From JABJGO01 sp963921245 (GTDB lineage: Bacteria > Pseudomonadota > Alphaproteobacteria > Rhodospirillales > Casp-alpha2), in contig CAWUEY030000001.1 in assembly GCA_963921245.4 (NCBI GenBank), forward strand, positions 1,798,001 through 1,862,000: a DNA stretch of 64,000 nucleotides, read 5' to 3'. The position numbers and the translations under genes were made by a program. The notes under the pieces are model-generated. The model was not told the origin of the DNA. It saw only the letters and a program-made list of their open reading frames with translations, and made no database searches. This document shows, piece after piece, positions 44,140 through 51,556 of the stretch; positions within the stretch are counted from its first letter, which is position 1; each line of letters begins with the position of its first letter.

Positions 44140-46236
44140 TCACGCCACTCCGAACACAGGCTCAGCGATTTCAACCACACGCTGGCGATTGTCTTCAGCA
44201 AAGCGGTCGATGACGGCGCTTTCCAATGCAACGAGCATGGCGTCCTTTTGCCGGGGTAGAACATCCTGCAAGAATGTGTAGCCCTCAGCCATGGCAAGTA
44301 AGCCACGGGGCGTGACGATGGATGACAGCTCGCCGCCAATGAATGCGGAGCGAACCTCATTGGCAAAGCTTACCATCATCCTGGCTTCTTTGTCCTTGAG
44401 TGTCGGCACATTCAATTGCAGCAGCGCGGTTTCTTCCTCATCAGTGAGGTATGGTGCATTGATCCAGTTGGTGAAGCGATCACAGGTTGCCAGGCTGAGC
44501 GGACGTGCGCCGGGGTAACATCCGTACTCATCACCCTGCCCCCTGGTATTTGCCGTGGCAGCAAACCGAAACATGGGATGCGGCCTGACGAGACGGCCTT
44601 TATCCTCGGTCAACAGTAAGCCATCACCTTCAAGTGCCCGCTGAATCACATATAGCACATCACTGCGCCCGAAGTCGATCTCATCCAAGAGCAGGATACA
44701 CGGACGCTGCATGGCTTGGGGAATGATGCCCTCAGCGAACTCGGTAATGGATACGCCATTTTCTTCAACGACAGTGGTCTCACCTGTCAGGTCAGCGCGT
44801 TCGATGTTGCTGTCCAGGTTGACGCGAACCAATGGGTAGTTGAGCCGCGCCGCAACTTGCTCGATGAAAGTCGATTTGCCTGTACCGGTGTGACCGTACA
44901 CATATGTGTTCCGGTTGCTCAGCAGGGCAGGCAGGTACCGGAGCAACATGTCGGGCCGAAAGATATACTTGTCATCGAGGTTCGGCACCAGATGGTGCCG
45001 AACCTCCCTATCCTGTTCATCAAAGTGAGACAGGACTGGCACATTAAAGCGGAGCATGGGGGCTTTTTTGCCCTTGTGTGACGTAAAAATATCGGCGGCG
45101 CTCGCCATGTTGACTTCGGTCCTGATGTTATCGATTACCGGTGCTGGCCCAGCGTGTGCCGTAATGCTCATACTTGCCCTGACCTTGAATGATTTCATTT
45201 CCTCGTGGGCAGCGGCCAGATCCCTGGATTGGGCATTGAGCCGGGCGACCATGGTCTCCACGTCGGCGAATGCACCGTTGGTGGCCTTACCAAACACAGC
45301 ATTGATCATGGGCGTGACACTTGGATTAACAACGATTGCGTCACCACGCGACGGCGTTACGGCGCCTGCCTCTCCAGACCGGGGTTCGATGGGCGCGGTG
45401 ATCGCATGGCGACTGACGATATCCCTGGCCTCATCTGGCACAACGATATTGTCGTTTAAGTTGGGGACATTGCCCGTTTCCTGTCCAAGTTCAATGGCTG
45501 CGGTGACAGCGATGAGCTGTTCAGGGTTTAATTCAGGCGCGATGGTCGTGAGCGCATCAACAATGAATGGCTGCTGGTCTTTACTATCTGATACTCCCCA
45601 GCTTTCCTCACCATCACAGTGCGCAGCATAAGCCTTGGCTGCAATTGCATATACCGCCTGAGCGGCGCTGCTGATGTCGATTGTTTTTTCCATGGGCTGT
45701 CCTTTATCCTCGGTTGGTTGGTTGAAGCCGTAAAAATTTTCGTATTTAACAGGCCACTGAGCATTTTCTAATGTTGCCCTAAGGTGGTGCTTAAGTGTTT
45801 TTATGAACGCTTTGGAATTGATCATGGTCCTGGGCATTCCAAATTTAAATCCATGCTTGGCACGTCCACCCCTCACGCCATTCTCGACTGGGTCTTGAAT
45901 GGCTTCGCATATTTGTCTCATGCAGATGGAGTGCTTGACAACAGGGGCAGCAATCACCGCTGCCAAGACTTCCCAGCTGAGGAAGTCTTTCAGATCTATG
46001 ACAGTCCTCTTCTTGTATGGTATTTGCCTGAAGTGGCTGTTTTTGGTGAGGGCGGCGTCCACCTTGCTGTCCCAGAATTTGCCGTGTTTCGCAGCTAGTT
46101 GGGAGACGGCACCGTACATGGTCTTGAGGGCGGCCATGCGTTCGGTGCTGCTCTTCATCGACATGATGTTCAACAGCTCGATGGCATATAAATCACCCCT
46201 CCCGTGGTGTCTGGCGAATTTAATTTCGTATGGCAT
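44140..46236 (-). CDS. AAA+ ATPase, CobS/MoxR-like, with extra N-terminal part
   Basis: The open frame spans 698 residues from MPYEIKFARHHG (ATG 46236; leader GGGGATAAAGCACATG). The AAA+ module is in the last 300 residues: Walker A VYGHTGTGKSTFIEQVA, Walker B PCILLLDEIDFGRSD, sensor FAATANTRGQGDEYG and SLATCDRFTNWI. The first 180 residues form a separate helical region. Between them the frame reads through a leader-like sequence ending at ATG 45693 (MEKTIDISSAAQ), so a 517-residue product starting there is likely and the upstream part may be its own gene that has lost a stop. It neighbours the CobT-like VWA gene. Confidence 0.8.
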   Translation of the reverse strand: MPYEIKFARHHGRGDLYAIELLNIMSMKSSTERMAALKTMYGAVSQLAAKHGKFWDSKVDAALTKNSHFRQIPYKKRTVIDLKDFLSWEVLAAVIAAPVVKHSICMRQICEAIQDPVENGVRGGRAKHGFKFGMPRTMINSKAFIKTLKHHLRATLENAQWPVKYENFYGFNQPTEDKGQPMEKTIDISSAAQAVYAIAAKAYAAHCDGEESWGVSDSKDQQPFIVDALTTIAPELNPEQLIAVTAAIELGQETGNVPNLNDNIVVPDEARDIVSRHAITAPIEPRSGEAGAVTPSRGDAIVVNPSVTPMINAVFGKATNGAFADVETMVARLNAQSRDLAAAHEEMKSFKVRASMSITAHAGPAPVIDNIRTEVNMASAADIFTSHKGKKAPMLRFNVPVLSHFDEQDREVRHHLVPNLDDKYIFRPDMLLRYLPALLSNRNTYVYGHTGTGKSTFIEQVAARLNYPLVRVNLDSNIERADLTGETTVVEENGVSITEFAEGIIPQAMQRPCILLLDEIDFGRSDVLYVIQRALEGDGLLLTEDKGRLVRPHPMFRFAATANTRGQGDEYGCYPGARPLSLATCDRFTNWINAPYLTDEEETALLQLNVPTLKDKEARMMVSFANEVRSAFIGGELSSIVTPRGLLAMAEGYTFLQDVLPRQKDAMLVALESAVIDRFAEDNRQRVVEIAEPVFGVA
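45691..45725 (-). promoter_or_regulatory. Internal translation start in the AAA+ frame (shared leader)
   Basis: The AACCAACC block, AAAGGACAGCCCATG, with an SD 8 bases before the ATG, is like the leaders of other element genes but here lies in frame inside the larger frame and is translated as part of it. This supports a start of the AAA+ protein at 45693. Confidence 0.6.
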
Positions 46237-46360
46237 GTGCTTTATCCCCATGTGTTTGAGTAAAACTAAATGGCAGATGCGGCGACCCAATTGTGAGCGA
46301 CCGCATCTTTCCGACCATCCACCGTGGTGGATGGTCCGTTGATATCGATTTCCCGGGCTA

Positions 46361-46819
46361 TCATGCAGCCTGGCAAGTCAATGGTGATGGCACTTCTACG
46401 CCCAGTTTGTCGGACAGCCATCGCAATGCGGGTTCCCAATCAGCGAAGGTGCCATCGCTTCTGACGTCAACAAGGCCAAGTCCACTGGCATAAGCCAGGA
46501 TGACGCAGACAACGACATCGTATGGCTTCGCTGCTGTCTTGCATAAATCGTTGCCGCCGTTACGCTTAAACACGAAAGATTCGTGCGACATATAACCGAT
46601 GCCATTGAGCTCTATTCTGTCTCCATTTAATATTGGCTCGGAGTGTTCACCAAGGTTGTTGCCGATGATGAGTGGCTCGTTGCTGTAGTGATTACCGGCG
46701 GTGCGGACGATTGGGGTCGCGTGTGGCAATTCAGTGATCGCCATTCGTGCGACGCTAAGGATGATTTCCCACTTGTTCGGTGGTATTTCATGATTGCTCC
46801 AGTAGTGTGTATATCCCAT
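46361..46819 (-). CDS. Phage-type protein beginning MGYTHYW
   Basis: 152 residues from ATG 46819, which follows AAGGACAAACCACC. The MGYTHYWSNHEIPPNKWEII start is a recurrent feature of phage hypothetical proteins. A beta-rich part carries EPILNGDRIELNGIGYMSHESF and FKRNGGNDLCKTAAKPYDVV. It is upstream of the AAA gene in the same direction. Function unknown. Confidence 0.75.
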   Translation of the reverse strand: MGYTHYWSNHEIPPNKWEIILSVARMAITELPHATPIVRTAGNHYSNEPLIIGNNLGEHSEPILNGDRIELNGIGYMSHESFVFKRNGGNDLCKTAAKPYDVVVCVILAYASGLGLVDVRSDGTFADWEPALRWLSDKLGVEVPSPLTCQAA

Positions 46820-46860
46820 GGTGGTTTGTCCTTGTTTACGTTTTGGGTTGGGGTTGACGA

Positions 46861-47118
46861 TTACAGTTTGGTCAGAAGACCTTTGTGAACGCGCCACTCG
46901 GTTCCTTCATCTGCTCTCACCTTGTGGTTCTTGGGGTTCAGCTGTGTGATTGTCCCGGTCATGGCTTGACCATTGCGGGACGGGCTGACCCAGGTTACGC
47001 GATCACCAACCCTGAAGCTGTATGCTCCAAGTTTGGTGAGGCGCTCTTCGAGCATCTCCTTGATGCGGAGCAGTCCGCTGATGTCTTGAGTTGCAAGTAG
47101 TTGTTCCATAGCGCTCAT
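46861..47118 (-). CDS. Small hypothetical protein with SH3-like barrel
   Basis: 85 residues; ATG 47118 has GGAAAGGAGGATC upstream, the first gene after a promoter near 47255-47290. The N-terminal helix (LRIKEMLEERLTKLG) leads to a beta part FRVGDRVTWVSPSRNGQAMTG, which looks like an SH3/Tudor-type fold often binding RNA or proteins. No family assigned. Confidence 0.6.
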   Translation of the reverse strand: MSAMEQLLATQDISGLLRIKEMLEERLTKLGAYSFRVGDRVTWVSPSRNGQAMTGTITQLNPKNHKVRADEGTEWRVHKGLLTKL

Positions 47119-47163
47119 GTTGATTGATCCTCCTTTCCTATCGGTTCCAGCATGGCGAACGGT

Positions 47164-47197
47164 AGCCCATCACACCCCTGCTGGAGTGTGATGGGCT
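47164..47197. promoter_or_regulatory. Perfect 12-bp hairpin in the leader of the leftward operon
   Basis: AGCCCATCACAC and GTGTGATGGGCT flank a 10-base loop, with no T run. It lies 46 bases before the first ATG of the operon, between promoter and ribosome site. Likely an RNA control element or operator. Confidence 0.55.
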
Positions 47198-47254
47198 CAG
47201 GCTCGGCTTCGGGTTGTTACGGTGGCTGTCCTTGGTATCAGTCATGGTAACTTT

Positions 47255-47290
47255 GTATGTTTCGTGTTAAGAACAGATATGTATAGATGT
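47255..47290 (-). promoter_or_regulatory. Candidate promoter of the leftward AAA-VWA operon
   Basis: On the minus strand ATTGACA begins near 47290, followed after 17 bases by TCTTAA near 47265. The -35 is perfect and the -10 weak. It lies just past the terminator at 47316-47346. Confidence 0.4.
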
Positions 47291-47315
47291 GTCAATGATA
47301 CAACTTATGACACAT

Positions 47316-47346
47316 AAGGAAAGCCCCGCGAAAGCGGGGCTTCCTT
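47316..47346. terminator. Rho-independent terminator after the 47348 gene
   Basis: AGCCCCGC-GAAA-GCGGGGCT with flanking AAGGA/TCCTT. It begins one or two bases past the stop of the 100-residue gene, ending the 48517-47348 transcript before the next promoter. Confidence 0.75.
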
Positions 47347-47347
47347 T

Positions 47348-47650
47348 TCAGTATAATAGAACCTCTCTCGAGTAGGGTTCGGCCCGAAGGTCATAAGCCT
47401 TTTTTCCGGTACAAAAACCGCGCCAAGCTTCGTCGGTTTTCCTGCCAAAGTTATGGACTGCGTTTTCGTAAACGTATTGAATGCCGACAATACATTGGTC
47501 GCAGATAAAGAAATTCGCCATAAACATATGGTTTTTGATTTTGAGTCGAGAAACCATATCCCTTTCGTCGTTGGTCAAAGTGACAACGTTATCGTTGTCG
47601 ATTTTCGTGATGCGATTCTTAAAAAGCATTTCGTTTCGTTTAAAAGACAT
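47348..47650 (-). CDS. Hypothetical phage-element protein (100 residues)
   Basis: 100 residues from ATG 47650, which has GGAGGAA 7 bases upstream. MSFKRNEMLFKNRITKID leads to a beta-rich part (VVTLTNDERDMVSRLKIKNH, FFICDQCIVGIQYVYENAV), with CDQC near the middle. Last gene of its operon. Unrecognised. Confidence 0.6.
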   Translation of the reverse strand: MSFKRNEMLFKNRITKIDNDNVVTLTNDERDMVSRLKIKNHMFMANFFICDQCIVGIQYVYENAVHNFGRKTDEAWRGFCTGKKAYDLRAEPYSREVLLY

Positions 47651-47697
47651 ATCTATTTCCTCCGTTAAGCCGCCCCCGCCAAAGCGAGAGCTTTCTT

Positions 47698-47952
47698 TCA
47701 CGATTCAACGGGCGTCATCTTCTTTCTGATGGCAGGTGGGCAGTCGATAAATTCCCATGCGTCTTCGGTATAATCTGGCTTGAAGTTCCAAGAAAATTTG
47801 TACTCCATGCGAAACTTGAGAAATGGCGCAAGGGTTTTGTCCTCGGTGATCATGAAGGCCATGTCTCTGGTTGACGCGGGTTTCCCGTGAATCTTGAACA
47901 ACTTGGAATCGGCGGCGGCCTTCGCCAGCCGGGTGATTTGTTCATTGGTCAT
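47698..47952 (-). CDS. Hypothetical phage-element protein (84 residues)
   Basis: 84 residues from ATG 47952 (AGGAG 8 bases upstream). MTNEQITRLAKAAADSKLF is helical, then PASTRDMAFMITEDKTLAPF. Overlaps the 44-residue gene by 11 bp. Unrecognised. Confidence 0.6.
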   Translation of the reverse strand: MTNEQITRLAKAAADSKLFKIHGKPASTRDMAFMITEDKTLAPFLKFRMEYKFSWNFKPDYTEDAWEFIDCPPAIRKKMTPVES

Positions 47953-48076
47953 TTTCTTTGCTCCTGCGCCTCGCCAGTTCCTGTTTAATCTCATCCTTCT
48001 CGGCATCAGATTGCACAGGGCTGGCGAGGGCATAGATCAGATCATCGACGGTGAAGTCACAAATACGGTGCTGCAC
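47942..48076 (-). CDS. Small protein of 44 residues (GTG start)
   Basis: GTG at 48076 follows GGAGGTCTC and reads 44 residues, with FTVDDLIYALASPVQSDAEK and a basic end (QELARRRSKENDQ). The codon pattern and ribosome site look real and its end overlaps the next start by 11 bp. Too short for standard ORF calling. Unknown role. Confidence 0.6.
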   Translation of the reverse strand: MQHRICDFTVDDLIYALASPVQSDAEKDEIKQELARRRSKENDQ

Positions 48077-48088
48077 GAGACCTCCAAT

Positions 48089-48517
48089 CTAGAGGGTTGC
48101 AAGCACCTTGGTGACATCGATGCCAGCCTCTTGAGCTGCCATCAGCATGCTGCGGAACGCAGCTTCGTTACCGGTCAGTTCTGTCGGCTTGGCAGCAGGT
48201 ACAGCCCGAGCCACTGGCTCAGAGGCGAGGTAGGTATGGGCAGCCGCCGCTTGAGCGCCTTGCATGCTGGCCAAGTGGTCTGTGATGGCTGCCATGAGTT
48301 TGTTTGCAGCACCAACCTTGCGAGTGTACCACTTCACAGTTCTACCAGCTTTCCTGCTGGCCTGGAGTGTTGCCTTGCGTTGAGCAGCCCAGTTGTGGGC
48401 TGTCTTGAGGGTTTCGATATCGTTATCGGTAGCTGTTGGAACAGCTGCGACAACGGACTTCACAGGAACTTTACCCAGCTCGAAGGAAACGCCTGCAATG
48501 GTAATATTGGTATACAT
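48089..48517 (-). CDS. Hypothetical alanine-rich phage-element protein (142 residues)
   Basis: 142 residues from ATG 48517 (AGGAG 9 bases upstream); the longer frame from 48574 lacks one. It has TNITIAGVSFELGKVPVKSV, then helical, alanine-rich AANKLMAAITDHLASMQGAQ and a C-terminal MLMAAQEAGIDVTKVLATL. First gene of its leftward operon. Unrecognised. Confidence 0.6.
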   Translation of the reverse strand: MYTNITIAGVSFELGKVPVKSVVAAVPTATDNDIETLKTAHNWAAQRKATLQASRKAGRTVKWYTRKVGAANKLMAAITDHLASMQGAQAAAAHTYLASEPVARAVPAAKPTELTGNEAAFRSMLMAAQEAGIDVTKVLATL

Positions 48518-49018
48518 GATTAATTCTCCTGGTTTGGGTTGAACTGGCAGGACCGAGACGGCGGTCGCTGCCACCCAATATTCCCTCCTTCCTCCCTTTG
48601 GGAGGTGCGATTTGGGCTGGCTCAGCTCCGGGACGACACCGCTAGGCTCAGGCGTTTATGGTGATTATCGTACCTAATTGAGGGATATTATCTGCCCTTT
48701 GATCAGAGCAGTTCTGAGAAAAATGGAGAGAAATGAGACTGGATTGAATACTTGGTGACCCTAACGAGGTTCCAACAAATGAATAAAAACAATGAATTAA
48801 AAGGCAATGTGTCAAAAATTGTGTCAATGAGAGTGTTTTTTTGGTCCAAGGTAGGGGGGCGTACCCCGGCTTCGCCGTCGCCTTCGCAGATCCCCATGCT
48901 AAGCACCCCGATACCAGCGGGCAATTTTTGAAAACTCAGGTAAACGAAAAAGCAATCCACGCATCAGGTCCAGGGATACGGGCAGGTCGTGGACCGAGGA
49001 TCAGGAAAAAGTAAAACC
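48518..49018. other. Divergent control region in the middle of the element
   Basis: About 500 bases between the leftward operon and the rightward packaging genes. It holds AT-rich promoters with two TTGACAC motifs near 48815-48840 on the minus strand, and a degenerate copy of the tRNA-Glu 3' end at 48753-48776. GC-rich around 48860-48900. No gene supported. Confidence 0.55.
48753..48776. repeat. Degenerate copy of the tRNA-Glu 3' end
   Basis: Matches 57172-57195 (last 24 bases of tRNA-Glu) at 20 of 24 positions, same orientation, with CCA end retained. It may be an old att site, implying that two elements were joined here. Confidence 0.45.
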
Positions 49019-49417
49019 ATGCCATCACGTAGCAAAGTAGACACAACCAGGAACCGTTCCGCCTTACCCCGCGTTACGCCGACCGCAGTCGACAACGTCA
49101 AGGCCCGGTGCCTGAGCGTCGTCAACACTCATATGGACAAGGTGCATCAGGTTCTCGAAGGTAATCGCAAGTGGTCCAACCAACAGATCAAACTCTTTCA
49201 GATTTGCCTCGACAAAGTCGTGGGTGCCCCTGCATCGCAACACAAACACGAACATACCCACCGCAAAATCGAAGATATGTCCCGCGAGGAGCTCATGCGC
49301 ATCGCTCGTGGCGACGATCTGATTGAAGGCGACTACGAGGACGTCACTGATGCCGAACCAATCGACCCCGAACTGGACGCCGCCGCCGCAGACGCCATGG
49401 ACTGCTCGACAAAATAA
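49019..49417 (+). CDS. Putative terminase small subunit
   Basis: 132 residues from ATG 49019 (MPSRSKVDTTRNRSALPRV); the earlier start adds ten residues. A helical middle RCLSVVNTHMDKVHQVLEGN then NQQIKLFQICLDKVVGAP resembles small-terminase proteins with a DNA-binding helix and a PASQHKHEHTHRKI turn. The C-terminus is very acidic (DYEDVTDAEPIDPELDAAAA). It precedes TerL with two tiny genes between. Assigned by position. Confidence 0.6.
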   Translation: MPSRSKVDTTRNRSALPRVTPTAVDNVKARCLSVVNTHMDKVHQVLEGNRKWSNQQIKLFQICLDKVVGAPASQHKHEHTHRKIEDMSREELMRIARGDDLIEGDYEDVTDAEPIDPELDAAAADAMDCSTK

Positions 49418-49524
49418 AGCAATACACCCCACGATATGCACGAATGGCAGAGGTGAGGACGACGCCCCTTGACTCCTTGGCTACAGTTTAAGCGTTATTG
49501 CGTCAAGCTAACCAGGGGCAAATC

Positions 49525-49680
49525 ATGCAACGCACCACAGAAGTCTCTGAAGATAGCCGTGCCTTCTGCGCCTCGCTCGACGACCACTCCCAAGTAGTAT
49601 TGAAGGACGTTCAAGAGTGGCGGCGTGAACCCGCCATCGACGACGTCAAGTTCGTAACTATCGCGTTTGCGGCGATTTGA
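49525..49680 (+). CDS. Tiny gene upstream of terL (51 residues)
   Basis: 51 residues from ATG 49525 (GGGGC 6 bases upstream): MQRTTEVSEDSRAFCASLDD then VVLKDVQEWRREPAIDDVKF. Its TGA overlaps the ATG of the next gene by one base, so they are translated together. Function unknown. Confidence 0.5.
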   Translation: MQRTTEVSEDSRAFCASLDDHSQVVLKDVQEWRREPAIDDVKFVTIAFAAI

Positions 49681-49862
49681 TGAGCGCCGTCTTCCTTTCC
49701 CTTCCGCATTCCAGTAACAGCAGGCGCATTCTCGTTCGCTCCGTTGAGCGGGATGCGGACGGGAAGGTGCACACCAGGGAGGAGATCATCCAAGAGGGTG
49801 AGTGCTCAGGCCCCATTCGCGCCGATCCTGCCTTCCCGATAAGCATTGTGGAAATAGAATAA
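49680..49862 (+). CDS. Tiny gene immediately before terL (60 residues)
   Basis: 60 residues (MSAVFLSLPHSSNSRRILVR) with a beta-rich middle (VRSVERDADGKVHTREEIIQ). It starts on the last base of the previous stop and ends 2 bases before terL, so the three are coupled. Function unknown. Confidence 0.5.
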   Translation: MSAVFLSLPHSSNSRRILVRSVERDADGKVHTREEIIQEGECSGPIRADPAFPISIVEIE

Positions 49863-49864
49863 CC

Positions 49865-51490
49865 ATGGTTACCCAGAAACAAGCCGCCGCCCACATCCTG
49901 GCGATGGAAAATACGGCATCATCCTTCCTTGGCTTCGTGCGGGCCATATACCCTAACTTTATGTTAGCGCCGTTTCAGCTCGAACTAATCCATATTCTCG
50001 ATCAACTTGAGCGCGGCTCTCTTCTCGGGCCTCACCGTAAGCCAGTCTATCGGCTCATGATCAACATGCCGCCGCGCCACGGCAAGTCATGGCTCGCCTC
50101 CACCTTGTTTCCGCTCTACTACTTGGCACGCAAGCCTAAGCGCGAAGTCCTCGCAACCTCATACAATGCCGAACTAGCCAAGACATTTGGACGCCAAGTG
50201 CGTGATCACGCGATGCAGAAAATGATCGCGCAAGCCTTCCCTGAGTTCGCCGTCCATCCACAGGCCAAAGCAGCTGACGATTGGAAGACAACCGAAGGCG
50301 GCTCATACTTCGCTTGCGGTATCGGCGGGGGCACGCCCGGTCGAGCGGCCAACTGCCTTCTCATCGACGACCCGGTCAAGGCACGTAAGGAAGCCGACAG
50401 CGCCACCTATCGAAACCACGTCTGGTCCTACTACAACTCCGCCCTTCTCACTCGCAAGCAACCCGAACCGGACGGCACTCCGGCCATCGAGATCATGGTC
50501 CTCACACGCTGGCATCCCGACGATCCAGCAGGCCGCATCCAGGAAACCGATGATTGGAAAGAAGGCGATTGGTATCACATAAGCCTCGACGCCTACATCG
50601 ATAGCGACATAAATTTGAAGATCCCCCGCAAAAGTCTACCACCTGACGATCCTGACTACTTGCCGCCTGAAACCGTCCTGCGCAATCTATCGCCTGGCAA
50701 GCGCAGGCCAGTCAAGCGACCTAAACGCGCAGCTCTCTGGCCGGAACGCTTCCCCCTCGAGGCCCTCGAAAAGATCGAGCGTCGAGACAAGCGCGAATTC
50801 GCTGCCCTATACCGTCAACAACCATTTGTCCAGGGCGGCAACCTCATAAAGCCCAAATGGTTCCAGACTTCGCCTGAAAATACCCGCCCCAACATCTCAG
50901 TCGTGACGTGTGATACCGCATTTAAGAAAAGCCAGCAGTCTGATTACTCTGTCTTCCTCCACGCTGGTATCGACGACAATGGTGATATCCATATCCTAAA
51001 CGTCATCCGTGACAAAATGGAATTTCCCGCCCTCAAACGCCGTGCCATCACCTTCAACGCCCAGCTCCGGGGTACGGGCCTCCGTGGTTTCTATGTCGAG
51101 GACAAGGCCTCCGGCCAATCGCTTATTCAGGAGCTGCGCCAGCAGTCAGGCCTCGCCGTAATTCCATATCGCGTCCCCCCCGGCCACGACAAAGTAGAGC
51201 GCCTCAGTTCTGTACTCCCCCTAATCGAGGGAGGGCGCGTCCATCTTCCTGGCCAGGCTGTCTGGCTCGACGATTTCATCGACGAATGCGAATCCTTTCC
51301 ATCAGGCAGGCACGATGACCAGGTGGATGCCACAGTCATGGCGCTCGATATCCTCTCGCGTATGTCCTACTCCCAAGGTCCGGATGCATGGGGCGGTGCT
51401 CTCATTGCCAATGTGGACAGCGTCAAGGCCAAATCCCTGAGCGGTCAGTTCCAAGACATCAGGAAACTCGCCAATCAATGGGGCGAGTAA
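49865..51490 (+). CDS. terL: Phage terminase large subunit TerL
   Basis: 541 residues from ATG 49865; the longer frame would overlap the previous gene. The ATPase has Walker A MINMPPRHGKSWLAS (about residue 80) and Walker B CLLIDDPVKA (about 170), with the coupling QPEPDGTPAIEIMVLTRWHPDD shortened here to IMVLTRWHPDD. The nuclease has VVTCDTAFKKSQQSDYS (about 345) and DDQVDATVMALDIL near the end. It cuts and packages phage DNA. The Gly-Lys-Ser preceded by Arg-His is typical of this type. Confidence 0.93.
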   Translation: MVTQKQAAAHILAMENTASSFLGFVRAIYPNFMLAPFQLELIHILDQLERGSLLGPHRKPVYRLMINMPPRHGKSWLASTLFPLYYLARKPKREVLATSYNAELAKTFGRQVRDHAMQKMIAQAFPEFAVHPQAKAADDWKTTEGGSYFACGIGGGTPGRAANCLLIDDPVKARKEADSATYRNHVWSYYNSALLTRKQPEPDGTPAIEIMVLTRWHPDDPAGRIQETDDWKEGDWYHISLDAYIDSDINLKIPRKSLPPDDPDYLPPETVLRNLSPGKRRPVKRPKRAALWPERFPLEALEKIERRDKREFAALYRQQPFVQGGNLIKPKWFQTSPENTRPNISVVTCDTAFKKSQQSDYSVFLHAGIDDNGDIHILNVIRDKMEFPALKRRAITFNAQLRGTGLRGFYVEDKASGQSLIQELRQQSGLAVIPYRVPPGHDKVERLSSVLPLIEGGRVHLPGQAVWLDDFIDECESFPSGRHDDQVDATVMALDILSRMSYSQGPDAWGGALIANVDSVKAKSLSGQFQDIRKLANQWGE

Positions 51491-51556
51491 GGACGACATC
51501 GTGCCACCCCGGCAACTACAAACAATGATGCCAAGTCCCATACCATGTAGGATTGC

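Noticed and set aside
41956..46236. Aerobic cobaltochelatase (cobS-cobT) for vitamin B12
   Set aside because: No cobN or any other cobalamin gene in the window, phage-type neighbours, and an extra N-terminal part on the AAA+ protein.
44140..46290. Upstream start of the AAA+ gene at 46290
   Set aside because: The ATG at 46236 has the element leader and a better ribosome site; the first 18 residues of the longer frame look like leader sequence.
47305..47490. 61-residue frame on the minus strand
   Set aside because: Overlaps the 100-residue gene in another frame and runs through its terminator.
48703..48960. 85-residue frame on the minus strand
   Set aside because: Lies in the AT-rich divergent control region, has no ribosome site, and its composition is unlike protein.
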